NCBI RefSeq assembly: GCF_963583255.1 | Contig: NC_084805.1 | Span: 4,295,060 to 4,359,059, forward strand | DNA: 64,000 nucleotides | Source of the DNA: Pyrus communis | Lineage: Eukaryota; Streptophyta; Magnoliopsida; Rosales; Rosaceae | Reading direction: 5' to 3' | Shown here: positions 10,216 through 21,283 of the stretch, one piece after another | How positions within the stretch are numbered: position 1 is the stretch's first letter | How the letters are laid out: every line of letters starts with the position of its first letter | Program-made: the position numbers and the translations under genes | The notes under the pieces: model-generated | The model's input: the letters and a program-made list of their open reading frames with translations, nothing else | Database searches by the model: none | Told to the model about the DNA's origin: nothing

Positions 10216-11492
10216 TTATTTTGACAAAAAAAGAAAGAAGAAAATATGTAATATCACAAATAAAAGTTAAAGGTAGCCTAAAATATTCCTCTAAAGTTGT
10301 TCGGGGCAATGCTTTACTTTTTAGTTGATGTCACGTCTTTGAGCTTAAGAGTACATAATACTTTGTCAATATGGACACTTCTTAGTACAAGAACTCAATT
10401 TTTCTTACCATTGGAAATCAAATGATTGAGAACAAACCATGTCGACCACTTTCAGGGAGTTGTGAGTGCGTTGCCAAGTGGGCTCCGCCACCTACTTTTG
10501 GTCGGCTCACTCGTTATCTTTCGCACCCGAATGCCACACGTCTGACACAAAAGGTAATATGATGTGGACAACGTCACCAAATCACCTCAAGCAAAGCCTC
10601 TAGCCATTTTAGCCCGACTGCTTGGTACACGGAGTTGGGCCCACAATACGTGGGGCAATTGGCATGAGCTGGAGCATGTTTTTGGCGTTCAATGGCCCAT
10701 TGGGTAGTATAATTTGTAGAGGTGGAGTTGCTCTAATGGCCGGAGATCAACCTTTGACTTTGAGGGGTCCCCGAAAAATTTCAAGCAATGATTTCAGATC
10801 GCTAAGGAGTCCTGAAACCGCTTAGGTGCCCTATAAAACCGCCATTGGCTCTAGATACCGGTTTATAGGAACCAGCAGTGCGTATAAAAAAGCAGGGAAA
10901 GAAGATAAAGGAGAAACAAAAAGAGGCTGTTTCATTTCATGGAAACCCAATTGACATTGACAAGCAGAGGTCTGTAAACCAGAAGCTAAGTCTCACACTC
11001 ACAGCCGGGCAAGCCGGTCCCCAGCTGAGTCATCCAAATACAAAAACACATTAAAGCTACTATTACAATCCAGCTTATTAGTCTAACAAAATGAGCCTTA
11101 CATGAACCAAAAGCTCAACAATCATAAAAAGCATTATTCTGATAAAAGCATGGAAGATTCAAATTCACAGGTTTGCATCTTCTTGAAAGCATTCGTGGAA
11201 GACGATTATGTCTCTGCCGACATAAAGGGATTTCGCGCGTGAACCCTTATGGTTTTTTTTTTATCAGTTCACAGACTCGTCTTTCTTCACGAATGAATAA
11301 CATTTAACATCCTGGATCCTCTCCTTTTCTTAGGTAAATAACATTGGCAAATACTTGCTGGAAACAATCAAGAAGCACCCAGCATGCCTTTTCACACAAC
11401 CATACAAACAACGAATACTAATTCAAATGCAACTCACTAACAGAATCACAAGATTGGAAACATGAGCAAGGTTCACTGGTGTCACTTTTTGC
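10216..11492. other. Intergenic stretch; includes 3' side of the Tvp15-like gene
   Basis: A comparatively GC-rich block at about 10,440-10,870 has no convincing open frame or recognised domain. The part from about 10,900 to 11,492 lies directly downstream of the minus-strand stop codon at 11,493 and probably holds its 3' UTR. I see no further gene. Confidence 0.4.
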
Positions 11493-14229
11493 CTACGTAC
11501 GGTCTCTTTCCTCAATAAGCAAGTGTTCAAGTTCTTCCCTTCGCCGCTCCAAGTCCTGTGATTGTTGCATACATGTGAATGAACGTAAGCAAGCTTCCGT
11601 GATAGATTAAACATACATAACGTTGACAAGCACAACGTAACATAACTCAAAACAGACTATTTAGAAATACTAGTAGATTTTAGCAGAAATCTTAGTGATT
11701 TAAGCCTTTGATGTCACGGGCCTCACAGCTAAAGCTTTATATCCCTACAGTAAGAACCATACAGAAAAGGAAGCATGATAGGCAAATGGTGAGAACTTAC
11801 CTCAAGATCCTTTACTGCTTGCTCCCTTGAAATTTCTGTCTTCTGCCGAGACCGTTTGAGAAAGCCAATGCATAGGATTCCCTTAAAATTCAAATATTAA
11901 AGATTAGTAGTTTGAAGGGGCAGAAAATGAGGAAGAAAAAGGGCACACTAGACTTTAAGTTATAATTGAAGTGCCAAAGGCAGGGCAAATGGCTCTCAAC
12001 ATATTGATGTAATATATTCAGACCAAAAGATATTGAACAAACGGGATAAATGATTTGCGAGGGATAAAGAAAATATAAAAGTTTAGGGAATATCCATGCA
12101 TCTCCTACTGCTAGTTAATCATAATTCATGAACCAGAAAACAAGGGCGGCGCTATAGATAGCCTAAGTGGAGCCATAGCCCCTCCAAGACCTTTACAATC
12201 CCCCTATGGTTGATGTTACACAGCTCATATATATGAAGGGAAAGTTTAAACAACTAGGTGAGTGCCCTTCCACCCCAACGCACAATAAATTCCCTGAAGT
12301 CGTGAATGTGTTAGTTGCTTAGCAACAATTACCCAAGCACTCATGGAATTAATCATGTTCATAGAAGAGAAACGTTAACCTGAGCTAGCAACAGGAGCCA
12401 TGCTGAGTCCTAGTTAAAGAAGAATCTTAGTTTTGATTACAATCGGCTTCATCGAACCAAATAAACATTGGATTCTTCCAATTAAAAGAAGAAACAGACA
12501 AAACCACATGCATACTCACGCACAAGTTTTCAAAATTGTTATAGGATTCGGCTATTTAAACCTACCGAAATAACATAGATCCCACCACAAGCAAGGAGCA
12601 TATAGCTCGCTATGTCCTCTAGAAGAACTAGATTCCTTTTTGTACTGGAAGTGCTAGGAAAAGCCCTTGTCATGACCGCAAGGCTGGTACAAAGAATCAC
12701 AGCGTCAGAAACCATGTAAAATTTACGCAACAGCCATAAAAAGGACTTGCTTCAGCGTAATACAGGCATACGCTATCCAAATTATGGCACTAAAGCAAGC
12801 TTAACTTTAATGTTAGCCCCAACATTATTATACTGTTACAAGGCTAGGCAATATACAGATTGGAACGAATTCAGTCGTGCTCCAAAATCTCGAGGTGCAG
12901 AAAAAATACTCTATGAGAGTGAAAAATGACATTTCTCACTACATCTGCAAACTTACAAGATTTGTAGCATACCCCTACCAGCCCAATACTCCAATACCTG
13001 CAAACAGTTAACACAATATTAAAATTAGATCATGGATGCAAAATTAGGCACCCTAGCACCAATATTTCAGTTAACTTTGATGCAACCCTTAAATAGTAAA
13101 TTGCTGATTTAGCCTGAACAGAGTCGGAACGAGAGAAATGGAGACGAAAATTCATCATGACTGCCGTTATCAGCAAAGATTTTATGTTATCAGGTGCCAG
13201 TTTTGAACGTTGATATATGCGCCACTAGCTAGAAAAACATATAGTTTCAAAAAGATAGTTTATTTGATATTCAGTTTTTATTGTTTCAACATCTTTGGAG
13301 TGGAGATAATGATAGCATCTTAGAACACCCCCTTCCATCAGTTGTTGGAGAGAAATGGGGTCCCGATCATCGCAAATATGTGAGGATCCCATTTGAGAGA
13401 TTATTTTCATAGACATTTGAGGTTCAAGGAATCCGAAGGGAGATGTCTTCTTACACTTCGTTTGGTATCAAAGAGTGAGGAAGAGAAAATCAAAGTTCAG
13501 AAATTGTAAGGTTCTCTTGTGTTTAGTCACATGAAGTGCATAAAGCGCAACCCCAAGCTAAAAAGGCTCTTGCTTTTGCGGGAACCGGGGAAATGTCTAT
13601 CATACGCAACGTTACTTTTGCTTTGCAAATAGATTGTTTTCACGACTCATAAAGGTCACAAAGCAGAGGATGCAACACGAGCACTTCACAGGAAGTACGT
13701 GGCAGGAAAGTTTGATTAGAAACTACAAAACTTGGTAACATGTTAATGGGTAAAAATCGGTTCAAAATTAATTTTGAATAATCGTAATTTAAATTTTATA
13801 AAAGTGAAAACGAACCTTCCAGAACTTCATAACGAATCCCCATTCCGTCTCGGCCACCACCACAATCACTCCAATCACGACGGCGTAACACCGAAATATC
13901 CCATCGAAAACCTGCAATTCACAACCACACACACAACCCCATTTGTAACTAACTCCACACTAATGCATAGTTCACATACATACATACATACATATATACA
14001 CAGGGAGAGAAGAGAGAGAAAGTACATCAGATCCATCACTGAAAGATTGAATGGCAGAGAAGACATTGACGACGATGCAGAGAAGGGCGGTGAGAGCGGT
14101 GAGGACGCTGAAGCATCTGCAGAAGATCAAGAAAGGGTCGGGTCTCGCTCTCGGTGTGGTTGTATTCGAAACTGGAGACGTTCTCTGTCCTAGGCCGCTT
14201 TCTACGTCGGCTCCATTGTTTGTCGACAT
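11493..14229 (-). CDS. COPI-associated / Tvp15-like Golgi membrane protein
   Basis: Six minus-strand exons (14229-14026, 13911-13816, 12997-12957, 12683-12566, 11881-11801, 11555-11493) join into 200 residues with every junction in frame. The protein starts MSTNNGADVESGLGQ, has hydrophobic segments at about residues 40-60 (FSVLTALTALLCIVVNVFSAI), 76-92 (YAVVIGVIVVVAETEW), around 105-117, and 140-165 (SYMLLACGGIYVISGILCIGF), then a charged helical tail ending EELEHLLIEERDRT. This four-span layout with the ETEWGF and YWAGRGMLQIF signatures fits the COPI-associated protein family (PF08507; yeast Tvp15 in late-Golgi vesicles). Role in Golgi trafficking is by family only; no plant function is known to me. 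The ATG at 14229 is the first one in a good N-terminal context. Intron 4 (11,882-12,565) contains transposon-like GC-rich scraps. Confidence 0.8.
13976..14000 (+). repeat. (CATA)n microsatellite in intron
   Basis: Short 'acatacatacatacata' tract followed by 'tatata' in intron 1 of the minus-strand Tvp15-like gene. Confidence 0.75.
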
Positions 14230-14279
14230 TTTCTCGCGCTTTCTCAGCTCCGAGAAAATTTACAAGTAATGACACCAAT

Positions 14280-14620
14280 CAATGCAGGTAGTAGCTCATA
14301 TTTACGAATCCTAATGCATTGTCGGTTTCTGTCATGGCTATCAGGTTATGGCTTTGGCGCTCTCTCTCTCTCTCTGTGAGCGGGATATTTTCCATACTTT
14401 GACTTAATGGCGAAGGAAGGAACTGTATCGAACCGCAACGTGGATCGTTGATGGTAGGGCCTGGTTTGATATTTTATAACATCTCCTTCTTATCCAATCT
14501 TCAACGCAATGATATTTTAATAAACGGATAGTTTATTTTAAAGAGATACTATTTATTTTTCTTTTTATTTTATCCTTATTATTAAAACTAAAAATTTTCA
14601 AGTCATTTTCATTAATTTTC
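14280..14620. other. Upstream region of the Tvp15-like gene
   Basis: Directly 5' of the minus-strand gene; contains a short CT run near 14,360 and AT-rich DNA. Presumably promoter and 5' UTR; no clear core element was recognised. Confidence 0.3.
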
Positions 14621-15300
14621 TTTTTTTTTTAAAACATATTTCTACACTCAACTTACTCTTTACATCTATTTGGTTTTTAACCAAACTATCATATCTCTTT
14701 AAACTCAAATTTATTATTTTATATATCCTCATAAATCCAATTCAATGCGTAAATTTCTCTTTACATCCGTTTGAAAAATTCAAAATTCAAAATCATAGCA
14801 TTTTATTAACCTCAAGTCCGACAACTTAATTTTCTTCTCTTTCACAGTCTTGTTCATAAATATCTCTACCAACTTTATAAATTTTGACGTGTTCATCTTG
14901 ATCTGATTTCTCCCCTATTCTTATAGTTATTCACACCTGCATAAATCACTTTCAGCTTATCATGCTTTGCCTTAGATGCCTTGGTTGATATTTCACCTTC
15001 TAATGTGCTAAAATATGAGCCCCTTTTAGGGTTCTTTAGCCTGTTATGTCATGTTTGGATGTAAATTAATTGAAAGGAATAATTGTTTGTCCTGAATAAT
15101 TCATAAATTAAGTCTTGGAGGATTCAAAAGTTCAAAATCACTATCCACCAATAAAAAAAACTTGTTTTTCTCTATAAGACTATTAGGTTTTAGCCAAAAT
15201 AAACGTAGGATAAACACGAGTAATGGTAAAGTTTAATTATAGTGTGGATTTATTGATAAATTTGAGTTGTATGAGTTTAAATAAAATTTCCCCTTAATAA
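14620..15300. repeat. Dispersed AT-rich repeat, copy 2 of 2
   Basis: Blocks match those at 1,025-1,935 in the same order and orientation, including the 'ggaggattcaaaa' to 'ttcaaaatcac' motif near 15,118 and 'ggataaaca' to 'ttattgataaatttga' near 15,205-15,266. The class is unknown. Confidence 0.5.
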
Positions 15301-17609
15301 ATCTCCTCCATCTTTTGTAACTAAACTGCCGTTTAATTTCACAATAGGAGATTTATTAAAATTAATATGGATGTCTGATTTTTTTAAGTGATAGACTTTC
15401 ATGGATGCATTAATTTTTTACTGATTATTACGTACTCTATAAAATTTTAGACTTTTAATTATATACTTTTGCAAAAAAGAAAAAAGTTACATGATAGATT
15501 TTTGCAGAATTTTAAAAAAGTTCAATGCTAGAATTTTTGAAAATTATGTGGCTGCCATGGACTTTTTAATACTAATTTTACTAATAAGTATTATTATTTT
15601 TAAGTTTTTATTATTGAAATGATGATCATGACCATGACAAAGAGGTTTTATGAGGTGGTGATGGTGACAAAGAGGTCTTACATTGGCATCTCTCAATTTT
15701 TTTCTCAATCCGCTTGGACAAAACTTTACATTCATAGTATTGAGGCTGTATGGAGAAGAGTATTAGAGCATCTCCAATGGAAATCCTCAATAAACTTCCG
15801 ACAATAGTAAAGAAGAAAAGGCTTCTAATGGGTTAGAATAAAAGTTCTCAAAGTATCTTAATATATAAGAATTCGTCGAATATCTCAAAGCAATCCTCAA
15901 ATATGATAGGGACTCAAAAAGTGAGTCCACCGTTAATTTTGAATTAGAAACAAGTCCACCGTGTGGGAATGCCTTCTTTTTTTTGGTATTTTTTTTACTT
16001 GGTTTTTCTCTTCCAAAAATGGAGATAACTTTTTTGGTTTCTATTAAAAGCAACAATACTACAACGAAATAAACCATGATTTTTTAATATTTTAATTCCT
16101 ACATTTAAGAATTGGAGGTCACAAAATTCAAGTTTTTTTCCATGCATAAATTCTAATTTTTTTATGTTTATGATTCTAAACAAGTGAATTGGTGCATGTC
16201 GTTTTATAAATTCAGAATATTATCAAAATTCTAAGTTTATTTCATCATGAGATATGTTACAGACTCGAATATTCCTCCAAGTTGACTGTCAAAGTCTCTA
16301 AATAGAAACTCTCATATAGTCTATCATCAATGTGTAGTGAAATACCTCATGAAAAAAATCATTTGTTTATATAAAAAAAAAAAAGGAAAAATTACACATA
16401 GAGTATACTTTTAATACTTAATTGTATATTGAGACAATACTTTTTAAACATTACAATGAGAGACAAAAGTTAATACATGTAAAATATGACATTATTGCCT
16501 TTTTGTTCTCTAGAGAGTAAGTTACAAAATTATCTTTTATAGTAAAAAAGTCTTTTTTCACACTTTTATCTCTTCATTTATTGCTCTATTCTCTCTCTCT
16601 TTTTAAAAAAGAAATATTGATTCCAATTCATTCGGCTCATTAACCAACCGGAATTCCACCACCTCATTTTTCACACAACCCATAATTTAAAGAATTATAA
16701 AATAAAACATATTGGGGATTGCCCCATTATCTCTCCTTCCTTTCTCTTCCTTCTCCAGGAAACTAAAAGGGTAAAAATCACCACCACCTGCATCCAAATG
16801 TCTGCCGCTGCCACTCCCAAGATCACCCACTTGATATCGATTCCTTCCACCCAACAACCACATCATGCCCACCACCATGAACACCCACCCGAAACTCCAA
16901 TCTTCATATTGAAATATGAAATTGGTACATTGTGCTTCTTTTTCTCTAGTCATGCCAACTGAAAAATGATTTGTAAGAGACATCATAATTCTGAAATCAA
17001 ATAGATTTTGAATAATGTAAATGCAAAAATCTTTTTTGTTCTTTCAGTTTCCTGGAGAATGAGAAAGGAAGGAGTGGGGCGCAAACCCCAAAATGTTTTT
17101 ATGTTTCTTTAAGCAGTGGGTTGGTGTTAAAAATGAACAAGTGTTAAGTATAGTTGGTGGACTCCAGGTCAGCTAACGAGCCCGGAACCTAGAATAATTT
17201 CTCTTTGTTTGGGGGCACCATTCAAGCAATATGCATTGTTGAGAGATCCAATAAATGGTGTGGTTTTATAGTCACAATTTAAAAAGAAACTTTTTTGATG
17301 ATTGGATTTCTCTGTGGTTGACACTTGTGATCAAAATGGTTGAAATTTGTTTACTTTTCAAGATAATATTTGTTTTTTGTTAATTTTTTTTTTATGTATT
17401 AGTTTGTGCAATGTTGAATTGAATCTCAAATCCACAACTCACTGGCTATAAAATTAAAATAGAAAAAGAAACCAACTTTATTAAATTACTAATATTAAGA
17501 ACAATACTAGGCTGAGTAGTTTGAAAACAATAGTTGGTGTATGGGTGAGTTTTTAAATGGATGACAACAAATGTCCACACATAGGCATGGTGATATATGA
17601 TGACAACAA
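15301..17609. other. Gene-poor AT-rich intergenic DNA
   Basis: No recognisable gene. A motif 'agagcatctccaatgg' at about 15,765 resembles one end of a MITE, but no matching far end was found. The 99-codon minus-strand frame near 16,690-16,986 lies in compositionally simple DNA and has no family resemblance. Confidence 0.45.
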
Positions 17610-17886
17610 GTTGAACTGATTCTGCAAAAGTGGTCGAGGACGGGATAAACTGATTCTGCAAGATTGAGGACGGGATTAATTGATTCTGCAAAAATGATGG
17701 ATGATGGGTTGAACTGAATCTGCAAAAGTAGTCGATGACTGATCGAACTGATTCTGCAAAAATGATCGCAGAAAGATTGAACTGATTCTGCACAAATGGT
17801 TGAAGACGGGTTGAACTGATTCTGCAAAAATAATCGAGGACGAGTTGAACTGATTATGAAAAAATGGTCGATGATGAGTTGAGTTT
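17610..17886. repeat. 34-bp minisatellite, about eight copies
   Basis: Tandem imperfect units of about 34 bp with the core 'gttgaactgattctgcaaaa' followed by a variable 'atggtcgaggacgg' half. One unit (second) is about 30 bp. Units differ at a few positions each. Because 34 is not a multiple of three, the same core is read in all three minus-strand frames, which explains the overlapping frames there; it is not a coding repeat. Confidence 0.85.
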
Positions 17887-18880
17887 ATGACACATATTAA
17901 TTTTGTTAGAGTTATGAAGGTTGGTTTCATAAAGGCTTAGGGGTATGGTTTGTATTTTAAAATATTAGTTCCATGTTTTTAGGCGAGGGTTTAGTTGTTT
18001 TTGTTTCTCATTGACATGTTTAAAAACTAGTGAAGTTTCTTGAAATATAGTGAAAGTTTTTGTCTCTACATATAAAGCTCTAAAAAAAAAAAAACCATTG
18101 ATTATAATTTCAATATAAAAGAGAAAAATAATGAATACACACTTTTCTAGGAAGCTTTAATGAAAATCAATTCTCTCAACTTTTTATTAATAAAAATTAT
18201 ACACTAACTTTATTTAATAAAGAGGGTTTAAATTTTAATAAAAAAATACTTAAGTTTTAATAAATAAAAAAAGGACAAAAATTTAACATAATAATTAAAA
18301 AAAATCAAAAACAAAATCTAACGCGCATGTCTCATCGCTCAGTCACACATATTTTCCCTACCTCTCTCTTTCTCCCTCCACTATTATTAGCTCTTCTCTC
18401 TCTCTCTCCTCTTTCACATATTCCCATCAAATTTCTCTCTCCTCTCACCTCACTCATTCACACCAATTTTTTTTTCCAGAGTTTTAACGAAAAGTCCGCG
18501 GTACTAAACCATATTTTAACATTAAAAAGTCAATCATAGTACTATTCACTTTACCCTTTATTTTGTCTTTATCATTAAAACTCAAAGTTTTCAAATCATT
18601 TTCATTAGTTTTTTTTTTTCTATCATCTCTCATATCACTCTACTCTCACTTCATAAATATTACAATTTTTACTTTTTATTTTATTGTATGTTTATTTGAC
18701 TATTGTTTCATAATTTTTTTGGAACAAACTAAGTAATAATATTACAAGACAAAAAATAAAGAAAATTTTTCATTTTTCAGTTTGATAAACAATGCTTACT
18801 TCAATTTCGAAATAGTGATTTTATCTTTAGTCTGGACAATGTTTTTAAATTTGTGTCATGTCATGTTAACACTAGTTATT
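17887..18880. other. AT-rich intergenic DNA with simple sequence
   Basis: Contains CT-rich stretches around 18,360-18,460 and T-rich stretches but no supported gene or RNA. Confidence 0.4.
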
Positions 18881-20025
18881 TTTACAACTGAACATTGATT
18901 ATTTATAGAATCGAACACTGATTATATTTAGAACTTAATACTAACTATTTCTCAAACCAAATAATGACTAACTCTTAAACCGAACATTAGTACTATCATT
19001 ATTTCTTAAACTGAATACTAACTATTTCGTAAATTAAAAACTGACTATTTATTAAACTGAACACTAATACTATCATTATTTCGTAAACTAAACATTGGCT
19101 ATTTCTTAACCCGAACACTATTACTGTCACATCCCGGCCCGGGGTGGATCACTACCCGAGCCCGCTCCATCACCGTAGCACGATATTGTTCGCTTTGGGC
19201 TTACCATTCCCTCACGGTTTTGTTTTTGGGAACTTACAAGCAACTTCCCAGTGGGTCACCCATCATGGGATTGCTCTAGCCCATTTCTCGCTTAACTTCA
19301 GAGTTCCTACGGAACCCGAAGCTAGTGAGCTCCCAAAAGATCTCGTGCTAGGTAGGGATAGGAATATACATTTAAGGATCACTCCCCTGGGCGATGTGGG
19401 ATGTCACAATCCACCCCCCTTAGGGGCCCGACGTCCTCGTCGGCACATACGCGGCCAGGGTTAGGCTCAGATACCAAATCTGTCACATCCCCGCCCGGGC
19501 GGGACTACTTCCCGGGCCCGCTCCACCACCGTAGCACGATATTGTCCGCTTTGGGCTTACCATTCCCTCACGGTTTTGTTTTTGGGAACTTACGAGCAAC
19601 TTCCTAGTGGGTCACCCATCATGGGATTGCTCTAGCCCCTTTCTCGCTTAACTTCAGAGTTCCTACGGAACCCGAAGCCAGTGAGCTCCCAAAAGGCCTC
19701 GTGCTAGGTAGGGATAGGAATATACATTTAAGGATCACTCCCCTGGGCGATGTGGGATGTCACAATTACTATCACTAATTTGTAAACTAGTACTATCATT
19801 ATTTTGTAAATTAAACACCAACTATTTCTTAAACCAAACACTAGTATTATCACTATTTCTTAAACTGAAAACTGGCTATTTCTTAAACTAAATACTAATA
19901 CTATCACTATTTTGTAAACTGAACATTGACTATTTCTTAAACTAAACACTAATATTATCACTATTTCGTAAACTAAACATTGATTATTTATTAAACTGAA
20001 CATTGGTGCTCTCACTATTTCATTA
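18880..20025. repeat. Degenerate tandem array interrupted by Cassandra
   Basis: Short units built from 'ctatttcttaaactgaacac' alternating with 'taatactatcatt' repeat many times before 19,120 and after 19,769. Units are diverged, and a longer period combining two or three short units is visible. The Cassandra element at 19,125-19,764 sits within the array, so the array is older than the insertion. Confidence 0.8.
19120..19769 (-). mobile_element. Complete Cassandra-type TRIM retrotransposon
   Basis: Two 284-bp direct repeats (19,125-19,408 and 19,481-19,764) flank a 72-bp centre, bordered by the perfect 5-bp target duplication ATTAC (19,120-19,124 and 19,765-19,769). On the minus strand each repeat contains 'gaagttaagcg' followed by 'atcccatgatgggtgacc' and 'aggaagt', which match the conserved internal-promoter part of 5S rRNA, the hallmark of Cassandra LTRs. 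The centre holds a primer-binding site 'tggtatctgagcc' (initiator-Met type, one base off) after the 5' LTR and a purine tract 'aaggggggtgga' before the 3' LTR. There is no coding capacity. The two LTRs differ at about fifteen positions by eye, so the insertion is not very recent. Confidence 0.93.
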
Positions 20026-20906
20026 ACCATGGCAGAGAAAACAATGGACAACAAATGAAGCTCAACTAGAAAATGCACACTAACATCTATGGTTTTGGGG
20101 GCCAAGAAATTAGTGGGCAATGGTTTGAAAAATAAACTTGGAAAATGCAAGTCATCAACATTAACTAGATACAAATGATTAGTTGTGTTTTCTGATTAGT
20201 TGTTATACTGATTAATGGATGAGTCGTGAACATTCTAACAATGAATAGCAAACCCAAATAATTATTCTATACACGAGAATGTCGTCAAAAGTATTATGAT
20301 GGTCGAATCTCTTTAAGAAATGTCATCCAAAGCAATTAATCATTTAAGTATGAAGATAGCAGGTCTTTCTCTAATTTTAGAAAAGATGAGAGCCTATTCC
20401 ATTCTCTCAAAAAGTTCAAATAGGAAATCATTAGTTAAGATTATTATGGGAGATAGTTTATTACATTTTCGTTGAAAATGACAAGAGCGGGAACATGAGG
20501 GGGAACATGAGGGGAGCATTGAAAGTACTAACTATCATCATTAAAGCTCCTAAACATGAAATAAAGAAAGAGGAAAGAGGCACGTGGGGCTATGAGGCTA
20601 GAGTTTGAAGCTACTAAAGAAAATAATAATAAAAGGTGTAAAGCTGCAATATATATGGTAAGTTTACAGAATTTGCAATGCACGCGCTTTTGTGAGGTTA
20701 TTTTTTGTTTTTATTATTTTTTTGTCTTTATTATTAAATAAAATTATAGGATGATTTTTTGTTAAAATGCAAACTTTTGAAGTACTTTTCATTAGTTTTC
20801 ATTTTCCTATTCCTCTTAAACCATGTTTCTTGTTTTAATTTGATTTATTCTATTTGTTGCATAAAAAATATACATAAAAAATCGAATAATGCATTTGCGT
20901 GGAGAG
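20026..20906. other. Intergenic DNA upstream of PYD3 region
   Basis: AT-rich; no gene, RNA or well-bounded element recognised. The minus-strand frame at 19,860-20,174 is a by-product of the tandem array. Confidence 0.4.
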
Positions 20907-20915
20907 GTTAGAAAA

Positions 20916-21101
20916 GGAATTGGATCCCCTCTGAGGTAATACCTCAGGATCTTACTGATTGGACAACATGAACCGTTGGATCAAAACAAACAGAGAATCT
21001 CTATAAAATTATAATAATTATAAACTTTAAATCAAAATCTAACCATCTATGTTGTCCGGTCAGTGGATCCCGAAGCATTGTCACGGAGAGGATCCAATTC
21101 C
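20916..21101. mobile_element. MULE-like MITE with long inverted repeats
   Basis: A 186-bp element with inverted ends of roughly 50 bp (GGAATTGGATCC at one end, its complement GGATCCAATTCC at the other, continuing through a 'gattggacaacat' / 'atgttgtccggtc' pair). It is flanked by 'gttagaaaa' (20,907-20,915) and 'gttagaata' (21,102-21,110), an 8/9 match of the 9-bp size typical of Mutator-like elements. It lies about 180 bp upstream of the PYD3 start codon, so it may overlap the promoter. Confidence 0.8.
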
Positions 21102-21283
21102 GTTAGAATATTCATAGGAGTGGAAGCGGTTTTTTGTAAGTTTCAAGTTTGTCAGACAATTTCAATAATTTAATAATCATCAGCACCAGCAGCACCTGGA
21201 GAAACGTATCACCTACTACTACTCCGCAGTTTGCGGTCTGCAGTCAAAAATCCAGAGGAGGAAGAAGAGGAGAGAGACGAATA

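Noticed and set aside
12130..12290. GC-rich 'gggcggcgctatag' to 'ccatagcccctcc' stretch in the Tvp15-like gene intron 4, suggesting a hAT or CACTA end
   Set aside because: Only one end-like motif seen; no inverted partner or target duplication.
16687..16986. 99-codon minus-strand frame with a hydrophobic, Gly-rich stretch
   Set aside because: No splice context, no family resemblance, and the surrounding DNA is simple and AT-rich.
17610..17886. CRISPR-like regular repeats
   Set aside because: The repeats are contiguous tandem units without unique spacers, and the genome is a plant nuclear one.
17446..17930. Three overlapping minus-strand frames with repeated 'NQFN.SS..FAESV'-like peptides
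   Set aside because: The peptide repeat arises because a 34-bp minisatellite is read in all three frames; it is not a protein repeat family.
19144..19607. Plus-strand frames of 68-106 codons repeated twice
   Set aside because: They lie within the two LTRs of the non-coding Cassandra TRIM.
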